In this document: one piece after another, positions 1 to 11,454 of the stretch
Position numbering within the stretch: position 1 is the first letter of the stretch
Layout: the number at the start of each line of letters is the position of its first letter
Source of the DNA: Patiria pectinifera
Taxonomy: Eukaryota; Echinodermata; Asteroidea; Valvatida; Asterinidae
Assembly: GCA_029964075.1 (NCBI GenBank)
Contig: CM057129.1
Location: forward strand, 26,837,430 to 26,901,429
Length of the DNA stretch: 64,000 nucleotides
Direction: 5' to 3'
The notes under the pieces: model-generated
Database searches by the model: none
Told to the model about the DNA's origin: nothing
What the model saw: only the letters and a program-made list of their open reading frames with translations
Made by a program: the position numbers and the translations under genes

Positions 1-639
1 CGCCCAACCAAGGGGGGAAACACGGACAGGTTTCAGGGAATGGAATCGGTATGCAAAGCATTGTTGGAAAATCGTGATCACAGGCATCTAGAGACAAATT
101 TAAATGGGGGAGGTGGACATTGAAGTGCACGGCACGTGGTTGTATAGACCTTATGCCTTGCTGCCATCTCAGAAGGTATCCTTTGTTATTTTCTTAATTC
201 ACTAACAATAAATGCACAAAACAATCACTCATGCCTATCCCAGCAGAGCAAAGACATTGCCCTCTAAGATGGCTGCTACACGAGGTATATTATAAACCCA
301 AAAGCGGACCAAGAACCAGATTTTGGGGGTGAGGCGGGGGAGTGGCCAGCCGTTGCAAATTTCAAAAAGAGTTGGGGCGAATAGTAAGGGACTTCTTTCC
401 CCTACTTTCTATTAATATTTCACGAATCCATAAAGGGAAACAGAATAAGTACCATCAATTTAAAAACAGCCGTCTTAATCATGAATATCTGAAATGTCCT
501 AATCTCGTTCCCATAGGGCCTAGACCCTCTTGTCGTTCTTGTTTCGGACATCAAATAGTTTGGTAAAAACTTCGGACCGCAACAACTTTCTCTCGCAATC
601 TATCATGAGGTTGGTACTAGACTTTGCCGGTCGAGTCTG
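1..639. other. Intergenic, nothing supported
   Basis: No reading frame here resembles a known protein and no paired repeat ends were seen. Short open frames occur at the rate expected by chance. Confidence 0.5.
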
Positions 640-835
640 GTCCTCGTAAACCTCGTCCCCAGTGCTTACTTTATTTCCAACCTCGTTTCCAAGCCCTGGA
701 TAGGAAACTTTCTTTCTGTATCCCGATTCGATACCGCAATTGGCTAGTAATGGATTTATATCGTGTACTTGGTGTTGTTATTTCCAGTGTGCATTACGTG
801 TTTTCACGATCATTGTAATTATAACGTCCACACCT
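640..835 (+). repeat. Dispersed repeat, copy 1 (pair at 58.2 kb)
   Basis: This stretch is clearly related to 58,200-58,455 on the same strand. Shared blocks include 'ggaaactttctttctgtatc', 'gtaatggatttatatcgtgt' and 'tgcattacgtgttttcacg'. Both copies also give related short open frames ending in VMDLYRV...SSVHYVFSRS, so those frames are repeat-derived rather than genes. Neither copy shows clear ends or target duplications, so the class is unknown. Confidence 0.75.
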
Positions 836-2784
836 TCTCAACAAATACTCTTTTCCTTTCCAATTTGCTCATATTAATATGAAATGTGATACTGCATATT
901 GGCGGGATTAGATAGTAACATTTTAACTTCGAAAACAATCAGGTTTTTGGAACTCACGGCGCGACGAATTCATTCTGTTTTTGAGCGCCCTCCTGTGTCA
1001 GTTCCAGGGCGGTATGGAACTGAAAGTCGGGGGAACACGCTCTGCATCACACAGTCCAAAATTTGTATCCTTGTGGAGACATTTCTTTGTTCCATTGCAC
1101 CCGTGTAGTAAAGTGTTCAAGTTTGAAAGTGAATTTTCAAAATGCTCTTATTTTAACCAGAATAAGTTTCCTGGGCTGAAATTTGGAATTAATATCCCTT
1201 TTCTAAAACTCTTCCATCTGCGACAAATAAACACACCTTGGAAATTCCTAGTTTTTGAGTAAAACCCATATATCTATTTCGTGAAAACCTTGTGGAGACC
1301 TATTCATCTATAGAAATTGCCCTGTGGAGACCTTTACAATGTTTTGTTCCCTATTGTGTGTGAGTCTCCACAAGGCTGCAAATTTGTGGTCACAAAGCAA
1401 ACCCGCACTGTTACTGATCATCGCTTCAAATGCGTTAATAGACCTACATAATGTGCTTCAACGTTGCCGAGTCCGGCATTGCGTTTCCGTTCAACACGTT
1501 CCATCATAAATGTTGTGCTTGATCGCTACGTCTACTTACGCGTGACCTTTAAGTCGGTCATAATAAACCACGTTCATTTCGGATTTTGAAATTTAAAGCG
1601 AAATTGGGTCGGGCTTTGCTCCGGTTTTGGAACACCCGCCAGACATTCAGCACACAACACAGAAATCACAAAAGTCCACATCCCGAGGTCCTGCTGCAAT
1701 CTCGTTATCGATCTGGTAACGTGCGAAGAGAAAACGCCATCTTCTACTTGGGACTGGCACTTCTTGCGCAGGAATCATAGAAAGAACGGTTGCTATAACA
1801 CGCCAGAGAGAATTCCTTCCTTTTTGTTCCGAGTTAAACTGGAGTAAACTCATTCAGATTAAGATTAATTTCTTTGTTAGCTAAACCACATGGTTATTTT
1901 TTTGAATACATCTTTTTATAATGATAGGTGTTTCGAGAGTACGCATCCGGAACGTGAGAAGTGTTGTCTGAATGCAGAGGTATAGGCATCCAAGAATTCA
2001 GGCTGCTATAGGTGTGGACAACGTCTATCGTTTGATTGCTTAAATTGCTCTTCATACTATGGCTCACAATAACGGAACGAAGATTCCGTCATTATGTCAA
2101 ACTGGGTGTTGTACAGGTATTGATTAATAATTCAGACGGGGACTCTTAATCTTTATGATTTTCAAATGTATAGATCAAAAAGCTACTACATGTATTATGA
2201 AAACACGGATAAAAGAAAATACCTCAGAAAAACAAAAGGATTAATATTGCTTAATATTCCGATTAGCGTCATTTACAAGGTGTGGATGCAGTTACAAAAC
2301 CAATATCCCAGTCTCTCAAATAATAAAATAATCAACGTCGTGTATACCACTGACTCCAGACACATATAAAACTCAGATAGGCCTAGGCCCTATCTGGATT
2401 TCGGGATTTTTGCCATCCCCGTAAAACAGTTAAGGGTAAATAATATCAAAAAGCACATTCCAATACAGCAAAGAACTTTTCTTTCACCATATTCTACCAT
2501 GCATCCGAAAAATAACACATTGCGCGGGAAAGTAAGTCTCTGCGCGCGCAATGCATTAGCCGAAAAAGATGTCAGTGACCGTCACAGGAAAAATGACATT
2601 ATTGTCGAAAAAACGGATTCCGTCCCGGCTTAAATGTTAAACCAGCCTGCAGGCGTGAATGCTGTTGGCGGATGGAGGGGGTGGGGAGAGGTTTTTCTTT
2701 CTATTTCTCTGTAAATGTTCATTAATATTGTACTGTGTCATTTTATTTGATACTAAGATCACCACTCGAGATATATATACAGCT
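836..2784. other. Intergenic; short TTGTGGAGAC repeats at 1.07-1.38 kb
   Basis: No gene is recognised. Between about 1,070 and 1,380 the motif 'tgtggagac' occurs several times and its complement 'gtctccacaagg' once near 1,364, so this part may be a decayed inverted-repeat element. The remainder is AT-rich and featureless by eye. Confidence 0.45.
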
Positions 2785-2792
2785 ATCTAGTC

Positions 2793-3126
2793 GGGGCCGT
2801 ATCATAAGTCCGACGCCTCATAGGTCCGACGCCTCATAAGTCCGAAATTTCGGACTTATGAGGCGTCGGACTTATGAGGCATAACATTTATTTATTCCGC
2901 CTTATAGGTCCGACGCAAGTCCGACAACGGAAAAACGATGCGTTTAATTTGTCGGACTTACGAGGCGTCGGAGCTATGAGGCGTCGGAGCTATGAGGCGT
3001 CGGACTTATGAGGCGTCGGACCTATGAGGCGTCGGACTTATGGGCCCTTATTTGGTTAGGGGATGCAATTTTGTCGGACTTATGAGGCGTCGGACCTATG
3101 AGGCGTCGGACTTATGCGCGGACCCC
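2793..3126. mobile_element. hAT-like MITE built of GTCCGACGCCTCAT modules, copy 1
   Basis: A 334-bp element with terminal inverted repeats of about 50 bp. The left end reads GGGGCCGTATCATAAGTCCG and the right end on the other strand reads GGGGTCCGCGCATAAGTCCG; both continue through the same modules. It is flanked by a perfect 8-bp direct repeat ATCTAGTC at 2,785-2,792 and 3,127-3,134. Most of the interior is a 14-19 bp module (GTCCGACGCCTCATAAG or its complement, with CTATGAGG variants) repeated in both orientations. An 8-bp target duplication is characteristic of hAT transposases, which would have to act in trans because no transposase is encoded. A related copy lies at 43,721-44,084. Confidence 0.88.
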
Positions 3127-3134
3127 ATCTAGTC

Positions 3135-4149
3135 GATAGTTTGTCTTGGTTGTATAACTGTATAGTGTCTCTTTCAACCTAGGAAGCCATATTTTGTTAA
3201 TGTCATGTCATGTCGGGAAACAAAACAGAGAAATTTGCTACAACACGGTTGTATTACATGTTGTTTTATTATTAATGAAAGTGAATGCTGAAGTTGACCT
3301 CATGGAGCATTCACTACAAAACCTTCGTCGGTTCGGCACCCATGAATTGTTTTCGTTTACTCACTCAATTTTTGCTTGGCGTAAACATCCGTATGAAGTC
3401 AGAACAAACCTGATTTTTTTCTTCAATAATCTGATTCATGTTCAAAGGCAACGTTACGCGGAAAATTGCCCATTACTACGTTTCATTTCCACTCAACGCC
3501 GTAGGTTATAGATTGGAACATGATGTTCACTCTTATGGGGTTTTTTTTAGAAGAAAAGTTGCAATGGATACCCCCCTCGAACGTTACACAATGGAACTCG
3601 GATCAATACCAATCCAATCTGGGAACAGCTGGTCCAATGGGAGGTCAGCCTAAAAGAATCAACGCTGACCTTCTCCAACGGCAACATTCGACGTTTCATG
3701 AAGACGCTGTCTAACAAGAGTTAAATTTGGCGCTTCTTTGCGAATGAAAATGTTTGTCGGTGGACATGGATATGAAATTATTAGTGTCCTCTCATGTCGA
3801 AGTTGATGATTTTATAATCAGCAATATTGAGTTATTTTTGCGCATTCACCGGATGTTAGAGTTTCAGCATATACCTTTGAAAATGCCAGTTCACATCTGG
3901 GACCGTTTCACGGATATGGTCACTCCGTGATCACGTGGTAATCGAAGGGGACGTTGCCGCTGCGTTCATCACGGTCTGGTTCCCCGGCTCCATAGTCCTT
4001 CGGAAGTTAAGAAATGCGGTCCGGTAAGCGCATTTTTCTTTCTGCAGTATACATCGTATTTTAACCAATCACACCACGCACCCTAACATGAATATTTATC
4101 CTCCTGTGTGGATGGAAGACACTTTAGATTCTTGCAGTGTTTTCCCTTC
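3135..4149. other. Intergenic, no supported feature
   Basis: A 105-codon frame at 3,194-3,511 (+) has no recognisable motif and overlaps other chance frames. Nothing else stands out. Confidence 0.45.
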
Positions 4150-4257
4150 AAATAACCTTATCCCAACCAACACAAACATTTGATGAAAATGGGCGTGGGT
4201 TCGAACCACAGACCTTGCGATCCATCATTCCACTGTCCACTAGGCCACTGTGGCAGC
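4150..4257 (-). repeat. tRNA-derived SINE head
   Basis: On the minus strand an RNA polymerase III A box, TGGCCTAGTGG (4,237-4,247), is followed about 40 bp later by a B box, GGTTCGAACCC (4,197-4,207), flanked by GTGG/CCAC that can form a T arm. The spacing fits a tRNA. A proper seven-pair acceptor stem is not evident, and the sequence runs on into 'tttgtgttggttgggataag' instead of ending. This points to the head of a tRNA-derived SINE rather than a functional tRNA gene. Confidence 0.7.
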
Positions 4258-4446
4258 TCGACGACAGCCGTTCTCTTAGAAATGCTCTAAGCTACATATT
4301 TGTCTTATTGATAGCGATGGTGTGGCGTCATTGTTATTTTCTTATGAATAAACATCAGCAATATTGAGTTACTGAGCTGACTAATCATGATCCATTGACG
4401 ATTTGCGCTGCAAATAAAACGCCGCGTCCGGCAACTAGCGGTGAAT

Positions 4447-4474
4447 CCACTGATCTCTATATAGAGATCAGTGG
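4447..4474. repeat. Perfect 28-bp palindrome
   Basis: CCACTGATCTCTAT is followed directly by its exact reverse complement, with no spacer. It could extrude as a cruciform or be the core of a foldback element; no ends were found around it. Confidence 0.8.
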
Positions 4475-4762
4475 GTGAATCTTGCATTTACACGGAAATC
4501 TGTGTAATGTATGCAAATGATATGCATGGCGTATATAAGTGCAGAAGTGATACAATCAATGGCTTTAAATGGGAGCTAGTTACCGGTCCCCCATATTTCA
4601 AGGGGCGGGGCGGGAAACAGTCTACGTTCCATCATGCCACTGTATCCAGAGCATGATGGGACGTATTTGCAATGAAACGTCTCCTGAGACTACCATGCGA
4701 TCGCAAAGATGGCGGTACCCGCAAAGGAGTCTACAGAGAGCTTCTCTCCCCAGCTTCACATA

Positions 4763-5133
4763 AGGCCAAAAAAAAAAGTCTCCGGTTTCTGGTATGCGCG
4801 CGCGTCGCCGTAGCCATGCGCGTCGGCAAAATGAAAAAGTTTTTTTTTCAATGAAAGATGATGTCTCAAAACCGCCAAACTCACTGGTTTGACTGGAATT
4901 CTGCTGCTGCACAATTTTAACGTGTTTTTAGATTGGGTTATGGTCGAGAATAAGCTTTATGTGGCCTCTCTGGACTCCCATACATTTGCACTAAGTTTAG
5001 TCGGGCACCATTTGCAGTCATCAGCCGACATTTGAAGCAAAAAAATCAGGTTAAAAAAAAAAGAAGCCGCGTCACCGCACCACTTTTTGGGCAAGCTCCA
5101 TACCAGAAACCGGAGACTTTTTTTTTTTGGCCT
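4763..5133. mobile_element. Palindromic-ended MITE (AGGCCAAAAA ends, TA target)
   Basis: A roughly 370-bp element with about 34-bp terminal inverted repeats. The left end, AGGCC then an A run then AGTCTCCGGTTTCTGGTATG, is mirrored at 5,099-5,133. TA lies immediately outside both ends (4,761-4,762 and 5,134-5,135), which fits Tc1/mariner-type insertion. No transposase is encoded. Short frames across it on both strands are by-products of the repeat. Confidence 0.75.
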
Positions 5134-5217
5134 TAGCATGAAAACAAGCCCTATGAAATGAAGTTTCATCCTAAATGTCATTATTATGGTGGCCCTGAAG
5201 GGACATCGCATATCGCA

Positions 5218-5428
5218 AACGTGTGCGCATACGTATGCGATGTCGCGAAATTTATCGCGAATGTGTGCGCACACGTATGCGATATCGCAAAATTTATCGC
5301 GAATATGTGCGCACACGTATGCGATGTCGTGAAATTAATCGCGAATATGTGCGCACACGTATGCGATGTCGTGAAACAATTCGCGAATATGTGCGCACAC
5401 GTATGCGAATTTGTTTGCAATGTCGTGA
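5218..5428. repeat. 42-bp minisatellite, five units
   Basis: Five tandem units of 42 bp, each carrying GTGCGCACACGTATGCGA followed by a TCGCGAAT-type block. The period is a multiple of three, so frames stay open on both strands. One plus-strand frame (5,158-5,619) reads a 14-residue unit of the type NMCAHVCDVVKLIA. That coding look is most likely an artefact of the period. Units differ by a few substitutions. Confidence 0.88.
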
Positions 5429-5514
5429 ATTTTATTGCATACCTTGTCGCATACCTTTCAGTAAAATTCCTAATGAACTGGGGAGTTGTAGCAGCTAGTC
5501 TGGAATCTAGACGT

Positions 5515-5567
5515 ACTTTGAAATTTGCGCGCGCAAGTTTGAAACTTGCGCGCGCAAATTTCAAAGT
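5515..5567. repeat. Perfect palindrome, 26-bp arms, GCGCGCGC cores
   Basis: The arm ACTTTGAAATTTGCGCGCGC followed by AAGTTT is mirrored exactly around one central G at 5,541. Each arm contains an alternating GC run, so it could form a strong hairpin or Z-DNA. It sits between the 42-bp minisatellite and the large palindrome at 5.6 kb and may belong to one of them. Confidence 0.85.
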
Positions 5568-5600
5568 CGCGGGCATCGTGGAACAGTTCACCCAATTGCA

Positions 5601-7410
5601 ACAGAAAATCGACCTGTAAAATGCTATCTTGAGGTTTGTTGTATTTGTTTTGTTTTTGTTTCAATCCAATATAATTTGGCGAGGAAAACATGTTTACATG
5701 TCAACTCATAAATTCTTTGGCTCCCATTTGGGGGGCGTGTCACACTTTTTTTCATAAAAAGGGGGCATACGTGTATTCCAAAAGGAAGCTTGTGAGAGCC
5801 CATATGGATTATTGCACATTCTTTCAAACTCTCACAAACACCTATGGACACCTCAACAAGTGAAAATATGCTCCACCCTACTCCCCCCCCCCCATTGGCC
5901 ATTAAAATGGCAGCCGTTTTTAACATATCTGGCATATTGTACACATACATGTACAAATGGACAAATAATCAATTTTATGGGACATTTATGTTTTGATATA
6001 CAGTGAAATCTCGATAAGTCAAACTTTGAGAGAATGGGCTCAAAATGTGAGCTAAGCTGAGTTTTGAGTCAAGCAGGGTTGTATATCACTGTTGTACAAC
6101 TGAAGGGAATAATTAGTCTTTGTTTGTCTAATAACGGGAGGTTTGATTTATCAGAGGTTGACTTGTTGAGATTTCACTGTAGTTTATTTTGTCCTGACAA
6201 CAATACTGACTTTGTTATATAACATACAAACTGCAATTTATTTATCTTTATCATTAATATAATTGGTGCCATACTTTAAGATTGGATATTTCAGAAGGAA
6301 AACTTGATTCGATTTCTGCCTGGGTTAGATTTCTGCCTGGGCCTTCATGTGGATTGGGTTTTCAGAAACTATTGGCAATATAGTCATCAAAGTTTCAGCC
6401 TAAGATGTGTTTCTCTACTCGGTGGCAACAAATCCTTTTAATATATCCAATCTTGAAGTACATCACCAATCATATCATTTATGGTGATATGCCAAATTTA
6501 AAACTGTTAAGTGAAACAAATCTTGTGTAATCCATCCAGATCTGGATTCTGAAACTATTAACAATATAGTCTCACACTTTTCTATTACTAAATAAGGTCA
6601 TGGATATTAAATGCTAAATTGTTGTCCAATTGCAAGTGACTGATAAAGGATTCACTAAATCACCCAAGTTTGATAAGTTTTACTCTTAATATTGAACTTT
6701 TGTCATTTTCAAACGTTATTTCCAATGACCGAGTACCACATTTAATAATATCATTTTTATAAATGAAGTGAAGATAAATAAATTTGAAGTTAAAAAGCCT
6801 ATTGCAGTTTGTGTGTAATAAAATGAGGTCAACATTGTTGTCAGGACGAAATAAAATACTGTGAAATCTCAAAATGTCAAACTGTTGATAACTCAAACCT
6901 CCTGTTAAGTCAAAAAAGACTTTATTCCCTTCTATAACAGTGATATACAACCCTGCTTAACTCAAAACTCTGCTTAGCTCAAATTGCAGCCCACCCTCTT
7001 GAAGTTTGAGTTATGGAAATTTATATCAAAACTTAAATGTCTCTCAAAATCGATTGTCAATCTGTATGTGTACAATATATACAAGATATGTTAAAAAAGG
7101 CTGTCATTTTAATGGCCAAGGGGGGGGGGGTGGAGATAGGGTGGAGCAGTTTTTCACTTGTTGAGGTGTCCATAGGTCTTTGTGAGAGTTTGAAAAAAAT
7201 GTGCCATAAATCCATAAGGGCTCTCACAAGCTTCCTTTTGGAATACACGTATGCCCCCTTTTTATGAAAAAAAGTGTGACACGCCCCTAAATGGGAACCA
7301 AAGAATTTATGAGTTGACATGTAAACATGTTTTCCACACCAAATTACAAGGGATTGTAACAAACAAAACAAAAAAGCTCAAGATTGCCTGTTACAGGTCG
7401 ATTTTCTGTT
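5601..7410. mobile_element. 1.8-kb long palindrome (foldback element)
   Basis: The left arm (about 5,601-6,240) reappears inverted as about 6,790-7,410. The outermost match is ACAGAAAATCGACCTGT at 5,601, mirrored at 7,394-7,410. Inside follow paired blocks such as 'aaaacatgtttacatgtcaa', 'catacgtgtattccaaaagg', a 'gttgaggtgtccatagg' stretch and a 'gtgaaatctc' block. Arms differ by scattered substitutions and small indels. The centre (6,240-6,790) holds a nested inverted repeat around 6,267-6,300 and 6,440-6,475. No transposase is encoded. It is a foldback-type or very long-TIR non-autonomous element; target duplications were not found. Confidence 0.82.
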
Positions 7411-8738
7411 AGCAACGTGTGTCCCCACTTTTTTTAAAAGGTTGCCCCACCCCCAAAAGAGGCACAATCGTGGAATTTTTTTCTTGTGATGTAGCACTTG
7501 AGTTAACTGTCCAAATGTGAAAAAGAAAAGTAATTTTTTTTTTTTTTTGCGCGCGATGCCCCCCACTTTTTAAAATCATGGCCACGCCCACAAAAGGGTC
7601 AGAAAAAAATGGCATCAAGTGGTTTTGAACTTCTTGAGGTATCCTCTAGTGATCCTGAGAGTTTCAAAGAATGTACCCGAAATTGCATATAGGGGGTCAT
7701 TTTCGACCATAAGCCCACTGACTATTAGTCATTGTAAAAGATCTCACTGAACTATACGTGCGAATGGAGTTATTTATGCCAGTCGTGCAGCCATCTAAAC
7801 ATTAAAAAAAATAGGAAAAAGGTGTTATTCACAACAAAGCCTAATTATTGATGTGACTTCTCGACAACTCTTTGTGGCCGTGATTTTCAGAAAGGTCATT
7901 GATATTTGTCCATTATACCGAGATCTCACAAATCCTTCGGGGCACACACAAATTATGCACTAGCCAATCTGAGCAGGATTTACAAAATGACGCTGCGTCC
8001 AACCCTGTCGCCACGGAAACAAGATAAGAGATATTTGTCGTTGACAGTCGTCAAAGATAATTTGACATTTTATCTTCTGAGAAAATCGTAAGCAGGCTGT
8101 TCCTGTCGATGTCAACAAATAAGTGTCTCATTGTTAAAAGAATTACATGTACATTTGTCACAACAAACAAGGTACTTTTTTGGCAGTGCGCACTTGGTCC
8201 AATTCGTGTGTGCAAATCAGTTGTTAACATTTTCCTGAAAGACCTTAGGATTGCGATTTTGATTAACCATCGACTTGCCAATTTTATTTCAAAAGTGCTT
8301 CTCGTGAAAGTCACTCATATCACAAATCCCTATAAAAAGGTCACTTTAGGTCAGAGCTACACAAGGTTGGTAAAGAAAGAGGAAAAACTCGGGAAGAAAA
8401 GCACTCCTTAATGTGTAGAAAAGAAAGCCGTATCCATCCGGGATGCATGATAACGAACTTTAATGACAAGACCAAAGCATGGGAATCGGCATTTGCCGTT
8501 ATAAGCTGCCTTAACACAATCATCAGTGCAGCGAACAAGCGTTTTTTTATGTAAATGAATCTAATAGCTGAACTTTAGGGACTTGTAAGGTTTTCGACTC
8601 AAGATCATGGAGAATACAGTATAACGGTGACCTCGTTGGAAAAGGGCACACAATGCCTCCACTAAACCAACCTGTTTTGAATAATCGGTCTTTGGTTCAA
8701 TCCCAAAGGTTATGAAATGGCGCATTATCTTTGGTTTA
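7411..8738. other. Intergenic; 7.4-7.7 kb may belong to the neighbouring foldback
   Basis: The first 330 bp contain 'ccccactttttaaaa' and 'gccacgcccacaaaag' blocks in the style of the adjacent palindrome and may be an outer part lacking its left partner. The rest shows no gene or repeat that I can pair. Confidence 0.4.
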
Positions 8739-8740
8739 TA

Positions 8741-9197
8741 CAGGGTGAGTAAAAAATCACGAAACCCAAACGTCGGTCCCATTGTTTTACTGAAGTACTG
8801 CATGTAGCACTTTCAAAATCTAGGATATGAAAGCCCAATTCATATGCTTTTTCTTAGTACAAGAATCATTCAAATCACTTGTGTACTTTTCAAGTTACGG
8901 AATTTTAAACACAACAACCGTTTAAAAGTTCTGTCCACGGATCACACAAAAGGTGTACGTTATTTTCGTTTAGCTGAAAGAACAGTTATACCTTTTTGTG
9001 ATCCGTGGACAGAACTTTAAACGGTGGTTGTATTTAAAAGTCCGTAACTTGAAAAGTACATAAGTGATTTGAATGATTCTTGTTGTAAAAAAAACTTATG
9101 AATTGAGCTTTTATATTCTAGATTTTGTGCTACATTTAGAACTTCACTAAAACAATAGTCCCGACATTTGGGTTTTGGTTTTTTTTTACTCACCCTG
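8741..9197. mobile_element. Palindromic MITE with CAGGGTGAGT ends, TA target
   Basis: Almost the whole 457 bp is one inverted repeat. CAGGGTGAGTAAAAAA at the left is mirrored by TTTTTACTCACCCTG at the right. The arms continue through 'tgattcttgt', 'aacttgaaaagtac' and 'gttctgtccacggatcac' to a centre near 8,965. TA lies just outside both ends (8,739-8,740 and 9,198-9,199). Ends and target fit Tc1/mariner-type MITEs. No transposase frame is present. Confidence 0.85.
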
Positions 9198-9199
9198 TA

Positions 9200-11454
9200 T
9201 ACTGTTATAACAGCTGATGATAGCAGTGCTCGATTCGGCTGTAAAAAAAAAAAACACGTTGAAAACAAACTGCAGGACAGGTACCGCCAATACGCCGGAT
9301 GAGTGGCAAATTTCCATTTCTAATCTTTGCATCTCCTCGACGCAAAATGGCATCAAGCGCTTCTGGAAGTCGATCATACTTATTCGTTGATAGTGAAAAA
9401 CACCCTGGGCGGTATTGAGATAAATTCGGTGGGTGGGACAGTGGGTGGGAGATTTTATCTACAATCTCTATTTATCTGTCATTATTTACAGTAAAGAAAA
9501 CCAACCGTGCAAAGACCGCAGTTCCGAAGATGCATGAAGATTTATTTGAAACGCGCAAAACACCTTGTCTTTAAAAGATAAACTATGGAAAATTGACTGA
9601 CAGTAGCAGCCAGGTGAAGACTTCCAAAATCTTGTTTAAACTTAAATATTTAACAAACTGTTTTGGAATAGGCTAATGATATATTTAATCAATGGCCCCG
9701 AAAGGGTGATAACAACAATAATACGTAGGCACTGTAGGCACTGTTGGTTTTTGAAATTAACATGGCGTCGAAGTAAACTTGGCCGCCAATAGTGAGTTTT
9801 TCTTGGTCAATACTGCCATATCAAAAGCAAATGAAAAAAAACAAAGCACATTTTACGAAGATTTGGTAACACAATATCTTTCCCCTCTGCCCAAAGTATA
9901 ATCCTACAATTGAAATTCACAATCGTGGTCTGTTTGATAAAAGCTGTGCAAAGGGTTGGGCGCCAGCGCTTGCTCTATTTATTGAAAGCACGTGACCCAG
10001 GGATTATTTCTGAGTAACAGTTTCAATCATTGGATAGGGGCACATTCAATTATATCGGAACGATTCGTGCTCAAGGCTTTTTTAATATCAAAAGGTCAGA
10101 TTGATTGGAAAAAAATGCTACGCCATCCGGCTACAGTGGGAGAGCGCACTATACATGCGCGATTACATGCCGTGCAATTAATAAGGGACCAAACTCTAAT
10201 CCAAAGGAGGTCACATTGCTGTAAAACCCGGAAGCCATTGATGTCTACTTCAAATGGAAATCTCAGAAAGGAAAATATGTCAATGCTCTCTGATTTTTTT
10301 TTTTATCCCGGTTGCAGGGATGAAGCAAATCGTCAAAATGAACAATCGATTTTAGTAAATGTCAGTTGTTTTCCTAGAATGACGCGAATGAAATAACCTT
10401 GTCATCGGTACAGATTGTCATCGGTGGAGATTCGCAAAACATCTTATGGGAACCCACGTTTATGCTGCATGCCTCATCGTAATTTTCCTTTCGTTAACTC
10501 GCCATGAAAAACAACTTGCTTTTGTTGGATTTAAGTAAGTTCATCCGATCGGACGAATAACCATAATTCATTTAAATGATCGAATCAAGCTATTAAAATG
10601 GAGAGTACTTTTGATTGAATTGCGGACTTCAACAAAACGTAAAATAGACAGCGTCATTCGAAAGGATATACATCTTCTATTACTTAATGAAAGGCCCACG
10701 GATCTTGCGTACAGTGCGGTGCTTTGAAAGGGCATTTGGACCGACCTTCCTACAAGACCGTTGCTAGACGGAGATACACTCTTGTTTGAGATAAATTATA
10801 CCGAACGTGGCCTATATTCAGTCTTTTGTGACCCTTTTCAAGATCTTTCGTAATCGAACCTGCACATCCACCGGCTATTTATTTTGTCCTTTTCATCTCG
10901 TCGTCCAGACGGTCACCGCATATACGTGATTTAAACGACAGTATAAGCGACTACCCTCGAGCTTATTCGGATCGTACATAGTGGAAATTGCAACTTCTCT
11001 TCTGTTTGCAAGTCAGCGGTTGTGGGAGATCATCCCAAACACTCTCTTTCGGAAAACTGGACTACCCTAATCAAGTCTAATGCCGACTCAAAATCTCAAG
11101 TTGTCTAGGTCTTTGCCCATTACAATTACATGGGAACAAGCTGACAGCAGACAAAGCCGTAGCTCTGGAAGACCGTTTCTTACACCTCCTTAGATTGAAA
11201 TTAAATATAAAATCTAGGCTATCGCAGCTTCTTCTTCAATACTTCGTAGAGTAGTTCGGTCCACTTTTGCGACCCCAAAAAGTCGAGCTTTGAGATCGAG
11301 AGTGCTAATTGTGATTTCAACCGTAAAGTATCGGCGCCTTTTGCGGACGTGTAAGAAACCACATTCTGTGCATTGGCGATTGTTCACCGCTTTCGCGAGC
11401 ACGATGCTGTATACGTACGTTATACACACACAACGTGTATATCGTACATTGAAC
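9200..11454. other. Intergenic, no supported feature
   Basis: No recognisable gene. A 134-codon frame at 9,992-10,396 (+) shows no motif or domain. Short G/C or T runs only. Confidence 0.45.

Noticed and set aside
2793-3126. CRISPR or simple satellite reading of the GTCCGACGCCTCAT block
   Set aside because: Defined inverted ends and exact 8-bp duplications at two loci favour a transposon.
3194-3511. 105-codon plus-strand frame
   Set aside because: No domain, no supporting splice sites, and two other frames overlap it in different phases.
4190-4257. Functional tRNA gene
   Set aside because: A and B boxes are good but no seven-pair acceptor stem or terminator follows; a SINE head fits better.
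5218-5428. CRISPR-like regular repeats
   Set aside because: Units are contiguous with no unique spacers, and the context is a eukaryotic genome.
5158-5619. 153-codon frame with 14-residue Cys/His repeats that looks like a metal-binding repeat protein
   Set aside because: The repeat is a 42-bp minisatellite; frames in other phases and on the other strand are open for the same reason, and the frame runs on through a DNA palindrome.
9992-10396. 134-codon plus-strand frame
   Set aside because: Composition and lack of any motif suggest chance; it runs through a T run that yields poly-Phe.
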